From contig CAKKRK010000043.1 of assembly GCA_919902665.1 (NCBI GenBank), positions 1 through 48,362 on the forward strand: DNA of 48,362 nucleotides, given 5' to 3'. The notes under the pieces are model-generated. The model searched no databases, was not told where the DNA came from, and saw only the letters and a list, made by a program, of their open reading frames with translations. Position numbers and translations under genes: made by a program. How positions within the stretch are numbered: the stretch's first letter is position 1; each line of letters starts with the position of its first letter. The DNA comes from Nitrospiraceae bacterium. Lineage in GTDB: Bacteria; Nitrospirota; Nitrospiria; Nitrospirales; Nitrospiraceae. This document shows positions 27,255 through 36,011 of the stretch, piece by piece.

Positions 27255-28636
27255 TCGATGATGAGCAAGAGGCTTTGGAAAATTGTCGAAGGATTTTGAC
27301 TCGCGTGCCCTATGACTGCCTGGTGGCTTCCGATCCGAATGACGCGCTCGATATGATGGAGCGGGAACGGCCTGGTCTTGTGTTGACGGATCTGCGGATG
27401 CCCAAGTTGGATGGAATCGAGGTTCTGGCCGCTGCCAAGCGAATGGATCCAGCGGTTCTTGTGGTGCTGTTGACGGCGCATGCGACCGTCGAAACAGCGG
27501 TGACTGCTATGCGGTATGGCGCCTTTGATTACATCATCAAGCCATTCACGAGCGATGAGCTTGTGCAGGTTGCGCGGCGAGCTTTTGAATCCCTGCCGGT
27601 GAGTGCCAGCACTGCTGTTCGTCCTGCCGCGTCGCTGGAACGATCATCTCTGCGCTCGCCGGACGAAGTGATCAAGCTCGTCGGGAACAGTGCCACGATG
27701 AGGGACGTGTTGGCGTTGGTCAATAAAGTGGCACCGACCGATTCAAATATATTGGTGTACGGAGAAAGCGGGACGGGAAAAGAAATGATTGCCCGGTTGA
27801 TTCACGAGTCGAGCTCTCGATCAGATCGCCCATTTGTCCCCGTGGACTGTGTGTCCCTCCAGGATTCCCTCTTGGAAACCGAGCTGTTCGGTCATGAGAA
27901 AGGCGCCTTCACCGGGGCTCATGCCGCAAAGGCCGGTCTCTTTGAGGCGGCGGACGGCGGCACGATTTTCCTCGACGAAGTCAGCGGAATGACCCCGAAT
28001 CTACAAGCTCGGCTGCTCCGTGTTCTGCAAGAGAGGCATGTGCGGCGGGTTGGCGGGACACGGTTCACACCGCTGAATGTCCGTGTCATCGCGGCCTCCA
28101 ATCAAGATCTTGAAGGGCTGTGTAAGCGGGGGACCTTCCGCGAAGATCTCTACTATCGGCTGAACGTCATTCCTCTAACCCTTCCCCCTCTCAGAGCCCG
28201 CGGGGAGGATATTCTCCTACTGGCCAACGAGTTTCTGACCCGGTTTGCGCAGCGGGTTCGAGCTGAGCTCAGCACGGTTCCGACGATCGATCCTTCGGCT
28301 GCAGATCTCCTGATGCGGTATGCCTGGCCTGGCAACGTAAGGGAGCTCCAAAATGTCATGGAAAGGGCCGCTGTGTTGGTCGACGGGGCCACTGTTACAA
28401 GTGCACAGTTACCGGAGCGGTTCCTCTCGTTGGCCGATAGAGACTCATTGCAATCCGAATCAAGTTCATTCAAGCAAGCGAAACAGCAAGCGGTAGAATC
28501 CTTCGAGCGGGGTTTTCTGGTCGATCTCCTCAAACGCAACGATGGGCATATGGGGAGGGCGGCGCGTGAAGCCGGTGTGGATCGCAAGACGATCGAGCGC
28601 ATGGTGAAGAAGCACGGCCTGCGTGGGTCGTTCTAA
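27227..28636 (+). CDS. NtrC-family sigma54-dependent response regulator
   Basis: This 469-residue protein is read from ATG 27227 (GAAGAGGGAAT upstream). The receiver domain has an acidic pocket (LIVDDE) and the phosphorylation site Asp55 (VLTDLRMPK). The AAA+ domain has Walker A GESGTGKE (179-186), the sigma54-contacting GAFTGA (226-231) and Walker B GGTIFLDEV. A Fis-type helix-turn-helix lies at the C-terminus (GHMGRAAREAGVDRKTIERM). Two matching dyads and a -24/-12 promoter lie just downstream, before MCO2, so MCO2 is a direct candidate target; MCO1 also has a sigma54 promoter. Confidence 0.93.
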   Translation: MGIAGKILIVDDEQEALENCRRILTRVPYDCLVASDPNDALDMMERERPGLVLTDLRMPKLDGIEVLAAAKRMDPAVLVVLLTAHATVETAVTAMRYGAFDYIIKPFTSDELVQVARRAFESLPVSASTAVRPAASLERSSLRSPDEVIKLVGNSATMRDVLALVNKVAPTDSNILVYGESGTGKEMIARLIHESSSRSDRPFVPVDCVSLQDSLLETELFGHEKGAFTGAHAAKAGLFEAADGGTIFLDEVSGMTPNLQARLLRVLQERHVRRVGGTRFTPLNVRVIAASNQDLEGLCKRGTFREDLYYRLNVIPLTLPPLRARGEDILLLANEFLTRFAQRVRAELSTVPTIDPSAADLLMRYAWPGNVRELQNVMERAAVLVDGATVTSAQLPERFLSLADRDSLQSESSSFKQAKQQAVESFERGFLVDLLKRNDGHMGRAAREAGVDRKTIERMVKKHGLRGSF

Positions 28637-28666
28637 ACACAGCCAAGTAGTTCTGTTCGCATTCAA

Positions 28667-28688
28667 ATGGGGCGGTGCTGTCCCATTC
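28667..28688 (+). promoter_or_regulatory. Enhancer dyad 1 upstream of MCO2
   Basis: This site has the pattern ATGGGGCG-N5-GTCCCATTC, an imperfect inverted repeat (ATGGGGC/GTCCCAT). Its centre lies about 195 bp before the predicted sigma54 start site. The second copy 88 bp downstream is identical in all defined bases and spacing. It is a likely binding site of the response regulator encoded immediately upstream. Confidence 0.65.
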
Positions 28689-28754
28689 AGCGCTTTTTCA
28701 AGCACCATTACTCTCTCCTTCTGAATACAGCGTTTTGGGACCTCCGATGTTTTC

Positions 28755-28776
28755 ATGGGGCGTCCATGTCCCATTC
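28755..28776 (+). promoter_or_regulatory. Enhancer dyad 2 upstream of MCO2
   Basis: This is the second copy of ATGGGGCG-N5-GTCCCATTC; only the five central bases differ from dyad 1. Its centre is about 107 bp before the predicted start site, a usual distance for NtrC-type enhancers. Confidence 0.65.
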
Positions 28777-28846
28777 CGTCAGTGACCGATGGAATGCTCA
28801 GAACGGAATGTCGTTCAATTAACTAGGTCATGAGTGTTTCGAAAAA

Positions 28847-28864
28847 CAGGAATGAGACTTGCTC
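28847..28864 (+). promoter_or_regulatory. Sigma54 (-24/-12) promoter for MCO2
   Basis: GG at 28849-28850 and GC at 28861-28862 are 10 bp apart. The -12 element TTGCT is perfect, while the -24 element (AGGAAT) keeps only the invariant GG. The two dyads upstream strongly support it. Transcription would start near 28873, leaving a leader of about 200 nt. Confidence 0.6.
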
Positions 28865-28911
28865 GTACTGGAAGGAGGGAAACAGGCCGGTATCTCCCAG
28901 TATATTGATCT

Positions 28912-28985
28912 GTCCGATGGGGGAGTGGGAACGGCAGGATTGGCCTCCTCTCGCTTCCTCCGTGATGAGCGGCCCCCCATCGGAC
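28912..28985 (+). promoter_or_regulatory. Long inverted repeat in the MCO2 5' leader
   Basis: GTCCGATGGGGG (28912-28923) and CCCCCATCGGAC (28974-28985) are perfect 12-bp complements separated by 50 nt. In the transcript this would form a very stable stem ahead of the MCO2 ribosome site (about 29054-29063). No T-run follows, so it is not a simple terminator. Confidence 0.5.
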
Positions 28986-29070
28986 TCATAAAAATGGTTA
29001 TGACAACAAGGCTGATCTTTCTTGTGTGCAACATGTGTGTTTCACCGATCTGGGAGAGGAGGCTAAACGT

Positions 29071-32000
29071 ATGGGTATTTCAGTAAGGCATGTATGGCCG
29101 GGGATATTGGGGGTGGCAGCCAGCCTGATAGTGCCCTTGGCAGTGTCGATGGCGTGGGCTGCTGAGCAGCATGGTCACCAGGGCAGCGCGGAGCAGGCGT
29201 CTGCCAAAAAGGTGATCTATCGTGAAGGCGGGTCAGTCCTTCACGACCGCATGATGGAAGAGATCAAGCGGCAGCAGGAATTCATCGGAAAGAAGGGAGG
29301 GTACAGCACGGGCGCCAACAGCCACATGATGCAACAGGGTGTGTTGCTGGTGGCGGATGACCCGGACAAAGTCTCGGTCACCGGCGGGCAGCGGTGTCCG
29401 GCGAATGCGCCTGTCAAGGAATATCATGTCTCGGCGATCAATATCGAAATCACGCTGAGCCGGTTCCTCGATTACTTCCCTGGGTACATGTACGTCCTGA
29501 ACGAAAATCTGGATAAAGCACGAGCCGAGGAGACCGCGAACAAGGAAGCGCGGGAAAAAGAAAACGATCCCGGTGCCCTGTCGAACGGTCTGCAGGGTGA
29601 TGTGATTCAACCGCTCGTCATCCGGGCGAATCAGGGTGACTGCCTCAAGATGACGCTCCATAACCAGATCACCGATGAGCCGACCAACCTCGTCATCAAT
29701 GGGTCGTCGATGGTGGTCTCATCCACCGGGAAACCGGCAACCCCGTCGAATCCGGATACAACCGTGGCGGTTGGCAAACAGCAAAGTTTTGAATGGTACA
29801 TCAAGCCGGACACACAAGAGGGCGCACGGTTTCTCCGGTCGCATGCCTCACGCGAACAGTTCAATCAAGGCTTGATCGGCATGTTGGTCGTCGAGCCACG
29901 TGGCTCACGATATCTGAGTCCATTCGACGGGAAGCCGATGGCGAGCGGCTGGGAAGCCATGATCGAGGATCCGAAGGGGGCGGATTTCCGTGAATTCGCG
30001 ATCTTTTATCATGAGGCAGGAGATGAGGCCTTCCGGATTTTGAACAAGAAGGGTGAGATGCTGCCGCAGCGTGACCCGCATACCGATTCCTATCGTCCTG
30101 GGGCACGGTTGCTGAACTATCGCAGCGAGCCGCACGGCACCCGCATCGAGCTGCAGGCCCACATGGGGTTCTATGGCGACGAGTCCATGGCCTATGGGTC
30201 CTATACGTTCGGCGACCCGGCTACCACCATTCCGCGTTCGTATCTCGGCGATCCGGCCAAGTTCCGGATGGCGGGTGGCTCAGAGATCGTGCATTCGCAT
30301 CACCTCCATGGTGGGTCCATTCGCTGGGCACGCCAGCCGGGGAACAGCAACCTGGACTTCGCGGCCTCCAGTAATGGTCCGGTGAAGTTTCCGCTTATCA
30401 GCGATACCTCGGATCGTCTCGACGTGCAGTCCATTGGGCCGACAGAGATCTATGATCAGGTGATCGAGGGCGGTTCAGGAGGATTGCAGGCATTGGCCGG
30501 CGAGTTTGTATTCCATTGCCACATTCCGCAGCATTATGTGACGGGCATGTGGGGATTCTGGCGGGTGTACAACACCCTGCAAGCGCCAGGGTTCCAGACC
30601 GATGTGATGAAACCTCTGGTTGAGTTGCCGGATCGCGCCGGCCGTATGAGGACCGGTGTCGCAAGCGATAAGCTCGTGGGCACGATGGTCGATTGGTACG
30701 GTGGCAAGAAATTCGAGATCACCAAGGACCAGACGGATTGGAAAGCCAATCCAGCCAAGGTCTCCATCAAGGATTGGGTTGAGATGCAGGTGCCGCCGCA
30801 GGGCAAGCCAGGGCACAAGAACACGGAAAAGGAGCAGACCCTGGCCTATGACTCGACGGTCAATGATTGGGCCTGGGATGGTACGAAAGCTCTCACAGAA
30901 CCTGAAACGTCGTACGAATGGGTAAACTATAAATCGACGACCCCTGGAAAGCGGCAGGATATTCTCTTCGATCCACGAAGTGGAAAGCTGTCGTGGCCGT
31001 GGCTACGGCCGCATCTGGGCCGACGAGTGCCATTCTCTCCGAGCCATAGCGGGGCGCCGTGGTTGGAGCCGATCCACCGGCGTGACGATGGCAGCAATTC
31101 AACCGAGCCTTCCAAGCCGGGCGAGAACGGACCCTGGAGCCTCTGTCCGGAAGGCGCGCCGCTCAAGAAATTCAATATCCATGCGATCACCTTGCCGATT
31201 ACCTTGAAGGGGGCGACGGCCAAGACGCCGGCGATCGTCGATCCGGACGGCTTGCTCTATGTGTTGCATGAAGAGGAAGCTGAGGTCCGAAAGAATCGAG
31301 CGAAGCAGTTTCCGCTGGTCATTCGCGGAAACGTGCAGGACTGCGTTGACGTCGTCTATAAGAGCGAGCTGAAAGATGATGCACGGCAAGGGTTCTCCAG
31401 CAAGACGAACCTGCATCCGCACATGTTCCAGTTCGATACGCAAGCCTCCGACGGTCCGATCATCGGCTTCTCGTATGAGATGTCGCTCCGGCCATTCACG
31501 ATTTTGAAGAACGAACATCCGGGGAAGGGCATGCCAGTCCCGATGAACACCACGATCGAGGCCGATGCCGCCAAGGGGGCGACCAGCATCAAGGTCAAGG
31601 ATGCGTCAAAGTTCCACGTCAAGACAGAGCTGGGCGTGGGGATGGATGAAGTGAATGGATTTGAGTCAGCCCGTATCAGCAAGATCGACGGCAATACGAT
31701 CACCTTCGAACGGCCACTGATGCATGCCCATAAGAAGGGCGAGATCGCATCGGTCGAATGGATCCGTGAACGTTGGTATGTGGACGCCGATTTCGGCACC
31801 ACGTTCTGGCATGACCATGTGTATGGACTCGATTCGTGGGGGCACGGGCAGTATGCCTCATTCATCACGGAGCCGCCGCGATCGACCTATCATGATCCAG
31901 TCACGGGGAAGGAAATCAGGAGCGGCCCCGTTGCAGACATTCACACGACCGAACCGGTGTCTGCCCATATCAGGGGGTCTTTCCGTGAGATCGTGACACA

Positions 32001-33810
32001 TGTCATGGATTCCAACCCTCGGGCGGCAGAATTGATTACGGCCGACAATCCACAGGCGAGGGTCAATGCGATATCTGTGGATGGGACGCCTTCGGCGGTC
32101 TATCCAGCCAGATTGAACCTCTCGCCGATGAAGTTCTTGAACGGCGGCGAGGCCACGACCGGTGGCGGGTACAACATGCGGATAGAGCCTTTGTCTGTCC
32201 GCTTAGCAAACAACCCCGATCCGTCGCAGTTGTTCAGCAGCCGGATCCACGGAGATCCTGATACGCTGATGTTGCGGGCCTATCTGGGCGATCCAGTGGT
32301 GGTCAGGCTGCTTGAAACGTCAGCCAACGAAGTGCATTCCTGGCACATCAGCGGCCACTGGTTCCCGATGGAGCGGTATAGCAAGAACTCCATCCCACGG
32401 AGCTCGCTGCACGTGGTGATCGGGGAACGGTACGATGCGGCCATTCCGGCCGCCGGCGGACCGCAACAGATGGCAGGCGACTACCTGTACTATAGTGGTC
32501 GGGCGTCGCACTTCGTCGAAGGCAGCTGGGGAATTTTCCGAGTCCTCGACAAACCGGAGACGACGCTGAAGCCGCTCCCTGGGCGCAGCGAGATTCCGCA
32601 GTCAGCCAAGTCAGTCTGTCCAGCGGACGCACCAATGAAGAGCTTCAACGTCTCGGCCATCGACAAGGCGATTCGCTACAACAAGGGCACGCCAGGCACG
32701 ATGGAAGTCGACCTGGAGCGTAAGATGGTGCTGAGCAACGAGACCGGGAAGATGTATGTGCTCGAAGGCGAAAAGACCAAAGTCACGTCGGGCAACCTTG
32801 AGCCGAGCCCGTTGACGCTGCACGTCAACGTCGGTGACTGCATCAAGGTGAATCTCAAGAATGAAATGGTGAAAGAGCGAGCTGGGTTTCACGTGGACAA
32901 CCTGGCGTATGATCCCAAAGAGTCCATGGGCATCAACGCCGGTAACAATCCTGGCGATCAGACGATCGCGCCGGGCCAGAGTAAAACCTATACGTTCTAC
33001 GCCCATCCGGAGTTCGGGGAGAACGCAGCCCTGATTCAGGATTGGGGGAACGTCATCGAGAATCCGCGGAACGGACTCTTTGGTGCCGTCATCATCGGTC
33101 CGAAGGGATCGCAGTATCGCGATCCGGTGACCGGCGAGGATGTGGCCCAGAAGAGCTCGTGGAGGGCGGATGTGATTGTCGATCTGACTGTATCAGGAAA
33201 CGAAAAACGGCAGAACTACCGCTCGTTTACGCTCCTGTTCCAGGACGAAGATAACCAAACCGGCACCAGCTTCATGCCGTATATCCAAAAGGTGGCCGGC
33301 GTGACGGCGGTGAACTACCGATCGGAGCCGACCGATTACCGCACCGAGAAGGGCTGTGCCTACAGCGAAGTGTTCGCCTGTGTGAAGACGGGTGACCAGC
33401 CAGTGACGCCGACGATCGCCGCGCACGTCGGAGATTCGGTGGTCATTCATGTCCTGGGCGCCTTCAGCGAACAGGTGCAACTCTTCAGCGTGTCGGGTCA
33501 TGAATGGAAGCACGAACCGTACATCAGCGGAGCAGACCTCGTGAGCACCATGGAATTCGGTGGGTCCGAAGTCATCAATGCCTGGTTGCACGGTGGAGCC
33601 GGCGGACCGAACGGGATTCCCGGTGACTATCTCTGGCTCAATCAGCGTCCAGGCTATCTCGATGCCGGACATTGGGGAATGCTGAAGGTTCTGGATCGTG
33701 ACAGCCGTGCCATCCTTCCGCTGAGTGGTAAAGCCCCGGCCACACAACAAGCCGAGGGTAAGTCCTCAGCAAAATCCCACCCGGTGTCTATGAAGGCGAA
33801 GGCCAAGTAG
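29071..33810 (+). CDS. Giant multicopper oxidase MCO2
   Basis: This 1,579-residue protein is read from ATG 29071 with GGAGAGGAGG upstream. The signal peptide is GILGVAASLIVPLAVSMAWA. Copper motifs are HSHHLH (408-413), HCHIPQHYVTGMWG (from 482), HPHMFQFD (from 782), WHDH (H914, H916) and HSWHISGH (from 1089). It is much closer to MCO3 than to MCO1. Where MCO3 has HSHASR at 258, MCO2 reads RSHASR, so the first His of that pair is lost. The three internal CP-x-x-AP units and a basic C-terminal tail are present. It is probably a periplasmic or surface oxidase under sigma54 control. The substrate is unknown. Confidence 0.87.
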   Translation: MGISVRHVWPGILGVAASLIVPLAVSMAWAAEQHGHQGSAEQASAKKVIYREGGSVLHDRMMEEIKRQQEFIGKKGGYSTGANSHMMQQGVLLVADDPDKVSVTGGQRCPANAPVKEYHVSAINIEITLSRFLDYFPGYMYVLNENLDKARAEETANKEAREKENDPGALSNGLQGDVIQPLVIRANQGDCLKMTLHNQITDEPTNLVINGSSMVVSSTGKPATPSNPDTTVAVGKQQSFEWYIKPDTQEGARFLRSHASREQFNQGLIGMLVVEPRGSRYLSPFDGKPMASGWEAMIEDPKGADFREFAIFYHEAGDEAFRILNKKGEMLPQRDPHTDSYRPGARLLNYRSEPHGTRIELQAHMGFYGDESMAYGSYTFGDPATTIPRSYLGDPAKFRMAGGSEIVHSHHLHGGSIRWARQPGNSNLDFAASSNGPVKFPLISDTSDRLDVQSIGPTEIYDQVIEGGSGGLQALAGEFVFHCHIPQHYVTGMWGFWRVYNTLQAPGFQTDVMKPLVELPDRAGRMRTGVASDKLVGTMVDWYGGKKFEITKDQTDWKANPAKVSIKDWVEMQVPPQGKPGHKNTEKEQTLAYDSTVNDWAWDGTKALTEPETSYEWVNYKSTTPGKRQDILFDPRSGKLSWPWLRPHLGRRVPFSPSHSGAPWLEPIHRRDDGSNSTEPSKPGENGPWSLCPEGAPLKKFNIHAITLPITLKGATAKTPAIVDPDGLLYVLHEEEAEVRKNRAKQFPLVIRGNVQDCVDVVYKSELKDDARQGFSSKTNLHPHMFQFDTQASDGPIIGFSYEMSLRPFTILKNEHPGKGMPVPMNTTIEADAAKGATSIKVKDASKFHVKTELGVGMDEVNGFESARISKIDGNTITFERPLMHAHKKGEIASVEWIRERWYVDADFGTTFWHDHVYGLDSWGHGQYASFITEPPRSTYHDPVTGKEIRSGPVADIHTTEPVSAHIRGSFREIVTHVMDSNPRAAELITADNPQARVNAISVDGTPSAVYPARLNLSPMKFLNGGEATTGGGYNMRIEPLSVRLANNPDPSQLFSSRIHGDPDTLMLRAYLGDPVVVRLLETSANEVHSWHISGHWFPMERYSKNSIPRSSLHVVIGERYDAAIPAAGGPQQMAGDYLYYSGRASHFVEGSWGIFRVLDKPETTLKPLPGRSEIPQSAKSVCPADAPMKSFNVSAIDKAIRYNKGTPGTMEVDLERKMVLSNETGKMYVLEGEKTKVTSGNLEPSPLTLHVNVGDCIKVNLKNEMVKERAGFHVDNLAYDPKESMGINAGNNPGDQTIAPGQSKTYTFYAHPEFGENAALIQDWGNVIENPRNGLFGAVIIGPKGSQYRDPVTGEDVAQKSSWRADVIVDLTVSGNEKRQNYRSFTLLFQDEDNQTGTSFMPYIQKVAGVTAVNYRSEPTDYRTEKGCAYSEVFACVKTGDQPVTPTIAAHVGDSVVIHVLGAFSEQVQLFSVSGHEWKHEPYISGADLVSTMEFGGSEVINAWLHGGAGGPNGIPGDYLWLNQRPGYLDAGHWGMLKVLDRDSRAILPLSGKAPATQQAEGKSSAKSHPVSMKAKAK

Positions 33811-33832
33811 ACCGACGTGGAGACCTAACAGG

Positions 33833-33878
33833 CGGGGGAATCCGGCGATGTGAGAGCCGGGTTCCCCCGTTCGTTTTT
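33833..33878 (+). terminator. Rho-independent terminator after MCO2
   Basis: CGGGGGAA (33833-33840) pairs with TTCCCCCG (33862-33869), with further pairing of CCGGC and GCCGG inside, and is followed by TTCGTTTTT. It closely resembles the terminator after MCO1. Confidence 0.8.
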
Positions 33879-33929
33879 CAACGGCGAACGATGTCTTGAA
33901 CCTAGCCCACCCATACGGTAAATAGACTG

Positions 33930-34517
33930 ATGGAACCGCGAGTATCAATTTGTCTGTTCTTGATCGGGCTCCTGTCGATTGCCATCGGTGTTGTACCAGA
34001 GTCAGCTACAGCGCTTGATTTTTCGGCTGAACGGATCGTGAAAAACGGAGCGTCTGTCATCACGGCCCATGTCAACGCTAAGGGCGATCGCTGGCGGTTC
34101 GAGTATGCACAACCCCAAAGGGGGGCCAGTGTCATGATCGTTCGGATGGACAAGAAGCATTCGTGGCTCATCCTCTCGAAGCGCCGGCAGTATCTCGAGA
34201 TCCCGATCGCGGCCGACCATATATTGGCGGTGACGGAGAATATGGACGGAGAGGTCTCGCGCGAGTTGGTGGGTGACGAGACGCTAAACGGTCATCCCAC
34301 GGAACTGTTCGAAGTGACGGTTGCTGAACAGGGGGAGACTCGGCGATACTATCGATGGGTGACCAAGGCCGAGCGGTTTCCACTCAAGACGGTGAGTAAG
34401 CAGGGAAAGTGGTCGGAGGAGTTTCGTCGGGTGATCTTCACCGAACAATCTCCGTTTCTCTTCGAACTTCCACGACGGCTGGATAACGCGAATCCATCCG
34501 CCGATACGCAACCGTAG
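33930..34517 (+). CDS. Exported protein with LolA-like fold, third copy
   Basis: This 195-residue protein has a signal peptide (ICLFLIGLLSIAIGVVPESATA). The body (LDFSAERIVKNGASVI, GDRWRFEYAQP, HSWLILSKRRQYLEIPI, RRYYRWVTKAERFPLKTV) aligns by eye with the minus-strand copy at 22123. A TTGAAC-N17-TAAATA pair (33896-33924) ends only 5 nt before the ATG, so if real it would give a nearly leaderless message. It is followed by Cup3 after about 20 nt and probably forms one transcript with it. Confidence 0.65.
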   Translation: MEPRVSICLFLIGLLSIAIGVVPESATALDFSAERIVKNGASVITAHVNAKGDRWRFEYAQPQRGASVMIVRMDKKHSWLILSKRRQYLEIPIAADHILAVTENMDGEVSRELVGDETLNGHPTELFEVTVAEQGETRRYYRWVTKAERFPLKTVSKQGKWSEEFRRVIFTEQSPFLFELPRRLDNANPSADTQP

Positions 34518-34536
34518 TCGCATGACCGGAGGAAAC

Positions 34537-35310
34537 ATGAGACAGGCGATGATGGGCGCATTATGGGCAGCGGGCTGTATGTCGGTCTTCCTGACAACCG
34601 GACATGGAACCGATGCCGGGGCCTATGAGTCGGCACCTGTGGTGGACGGAGGGACGGTGCGGGGGACGGTCACGTTCAAGGGTCCAGTGCCGGAACCGAA
34701 GGAATTCGAGTTACGCCGCTCCCCGGACCGCGAGTTTTGCGGGGTGTTATCCGATGGCAATGGGCATCGGCTCCTGAAGGAAGTTACGATCGGGTCGGAG
34801 GGGGGGCTCAAGGATGTGGTCGTCCTCGTGGAAGGCATCCAGAAAGGGAAGCCGTTTACCTTCACCGATGCTGAAGTAGAAGCCAGTCTCTGTCAGTTCC
34901 TGCCCTTTGTCACGGTGGTGAGCGACAAGCGCCGCATCACGGTGTTTAATCGAGATCCGGTGTCACACGATATTCAAGGCTATGCGTATGATCAAGCCGG
35001 CGTCGATATCGTCCTTCATCGGCCTGCGCTGCATGTGAGTGGGACCACCGATATCGTGCAGCTGGTCAAGGGGCGAAAAGTGTTTACCATGCAGTGTGGC
35101 ATGCACCCCTACATGCAGAATTGGGGCTATGCAATCGACAATCCCTATTATGCCATCACGGACCCCACTGGTTCGTTTGCCATCGGCGATCTCCCGGCCG
35201 GGACCTATCACATCAAGGCTTGGCATCCGATCCTCGGAAGCCAAGAGCGGGACATTACCGTCAAACCCAATGAGACGGTGTCACTCGATCTGTTGTTTGA
35301 AGCCAAGTGA
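34537..35310 (+). CDS. Exported plastocyanin-like protein Cup3 (short subtype)
   Basis: This 257-residue protein is read from ATG 34537 with GGAGG 5 nt upstream; ATG 34522 lacks a ribosome site. It has GGTVRGTVTFKGPVPEPKE, then DPVSHDIQGYA and MQCGMHPYMQNW, giving His, Cys, His and Met as candidate type 1 copper ligands, and LPAGTYHIKAWHP near the end. It lacks the His-rich insert of Cup1 and Cup2 and is closest to Cup4 (42057). It is a candidate blue-copper partner of MCO2. Confidence 0.75.
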   Translation: MRQAMMGALWAAGCMSVFLTTGHGTDAGAYESAPVVDGGTVRGTVTFKGPVPEPKEFELRRSPDREFCGVLSDGNGHRLLKEVTIGSEGGLKDVVVLVEGIQKGKPFTFTDAEVEASLCQFLPFVTVVSDKRRITVFNRDPVSHDIQGYAYDQAGVDIVLHRPALHVSGTTDIVQLVKGRKVFTMQCGMHPYMQNWGYAIDNPYYAITDPTGSFAIGDLPAGTYHIKAWHPILGSQERDITVKPNETVSLDLLFEAK

Positions 35311-35347
35311 TGGGATAGGGTGTGGGGATGTGAGATTCGCCTCACCT

Positions 35348-35992
35348 TCATCGTGGTGCAACTGGTGGCTCAGGTTTCGGCACGAGAGGGCTGACCGCGT
35401 TCTGATCCCGTCCAGGTTGGTAGGTCGCGAGCATCCGCTCAACCATTGGCATGAGGTGGTGTTCCCCAGAAAGCGGTACTTTGACTCGTATGCCTCGTCC
35501 CTCGTTCCGACCGAGGGACATGAAGTGGTGTTCGATTACCTCGCCCAGTGTGCTGTCGACATAGGTAAAGGTGAGTCGTCTCCCAGGAAATCCGGCCAAG
35601 GGCCTCTCCTGATCTGGCCGCCACGTGACGGTAATGTTTTTTTTTCCGTAGAGTTCCGTGATAATGCGCCGATGAGCTGAGGCGAATTCTTCGATCGTCT
35701 GCCGCCCATCTTGACTGGTCCCACCGACGATATTCATATGACCCGATATGGCGACGAGACTATGTTCGACCGTGGGGGACAGCGCCACGCCGACTCCATC
35801 AGGCAGCGGATTACCAAGGCGCCAGTCATCGGGGTAGCGGACGGAGAAACCAAAGCGGGCGTTCGAATAGATTTTCCAACCGGTTCCATCACTGGATTCG
35901 GTGACGGCGCCGAGAGAGGATGGGGCGTTTGGAGCGAGACTCATCACCGCCAAGGTAACCACAAAATACCCCAGGATCATCCGCGTCTTCAT
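35348..35992 (-). CDS. Exported PsbP/DUF1795-like protein
   Basis: This 214-residue protein is read from ATG at 35992, where a signal segment begins (MILGYFVVTLAVMSLAPNAP) and GGAGGAG lies upstream. A longer frame to 36229 overlaps the neighbouring gene and is a shadow. The mature part starts with WKIYSNARFGFSVRYPDDWRL, the usual opening of PsbP/MOG1-fold proteins, and has a Pro-rich C-terminus. No catalytic residues are evident. It lies 20 nt after the SUMF1-like gene on the same strand and takes the place the LolA-like gene has in the other minus-strand pair. Confidence 0.65.
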   Translation of the reverse strand: MKTRMILGYFVVTLAVMSLAPNAPSSLGAVTESSDGTGWKIYSNARFGFSVRYPDDWRLGNPLPDGVGVALSPTVEHSLVAISGHMNIVGGTSQDGRQTIEEFASAHRRIITELYGKKNITVTWRPDQERPLAGFPGRRLTFTYVDSTLGEVIEHHFMSLGRNEGRGIRVKVPLSGEHHLMPMVERMLATYQPGRDQNAVSPLVPKPEPPVAPR

Positions 35993-36011
35993 AAGGCAGC
36001 GTTCTCCTCCA

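Noticed and set aside
28859-29086. 75-residue frame in the MCO2 leader
   Set aside because: It overlaps the sigma54 promoter and the MCO2 start and has no ribosome site or protein-like pattern.
33896-33924. Sigma70 promoter for the LolA-like gene after MCO2
   Set aside because: TTGAAC-N17-TAAATA has fair boxes but ends 5 nt before the ATG, which would need a leaderless message; kept only as a note in that gene's entry.
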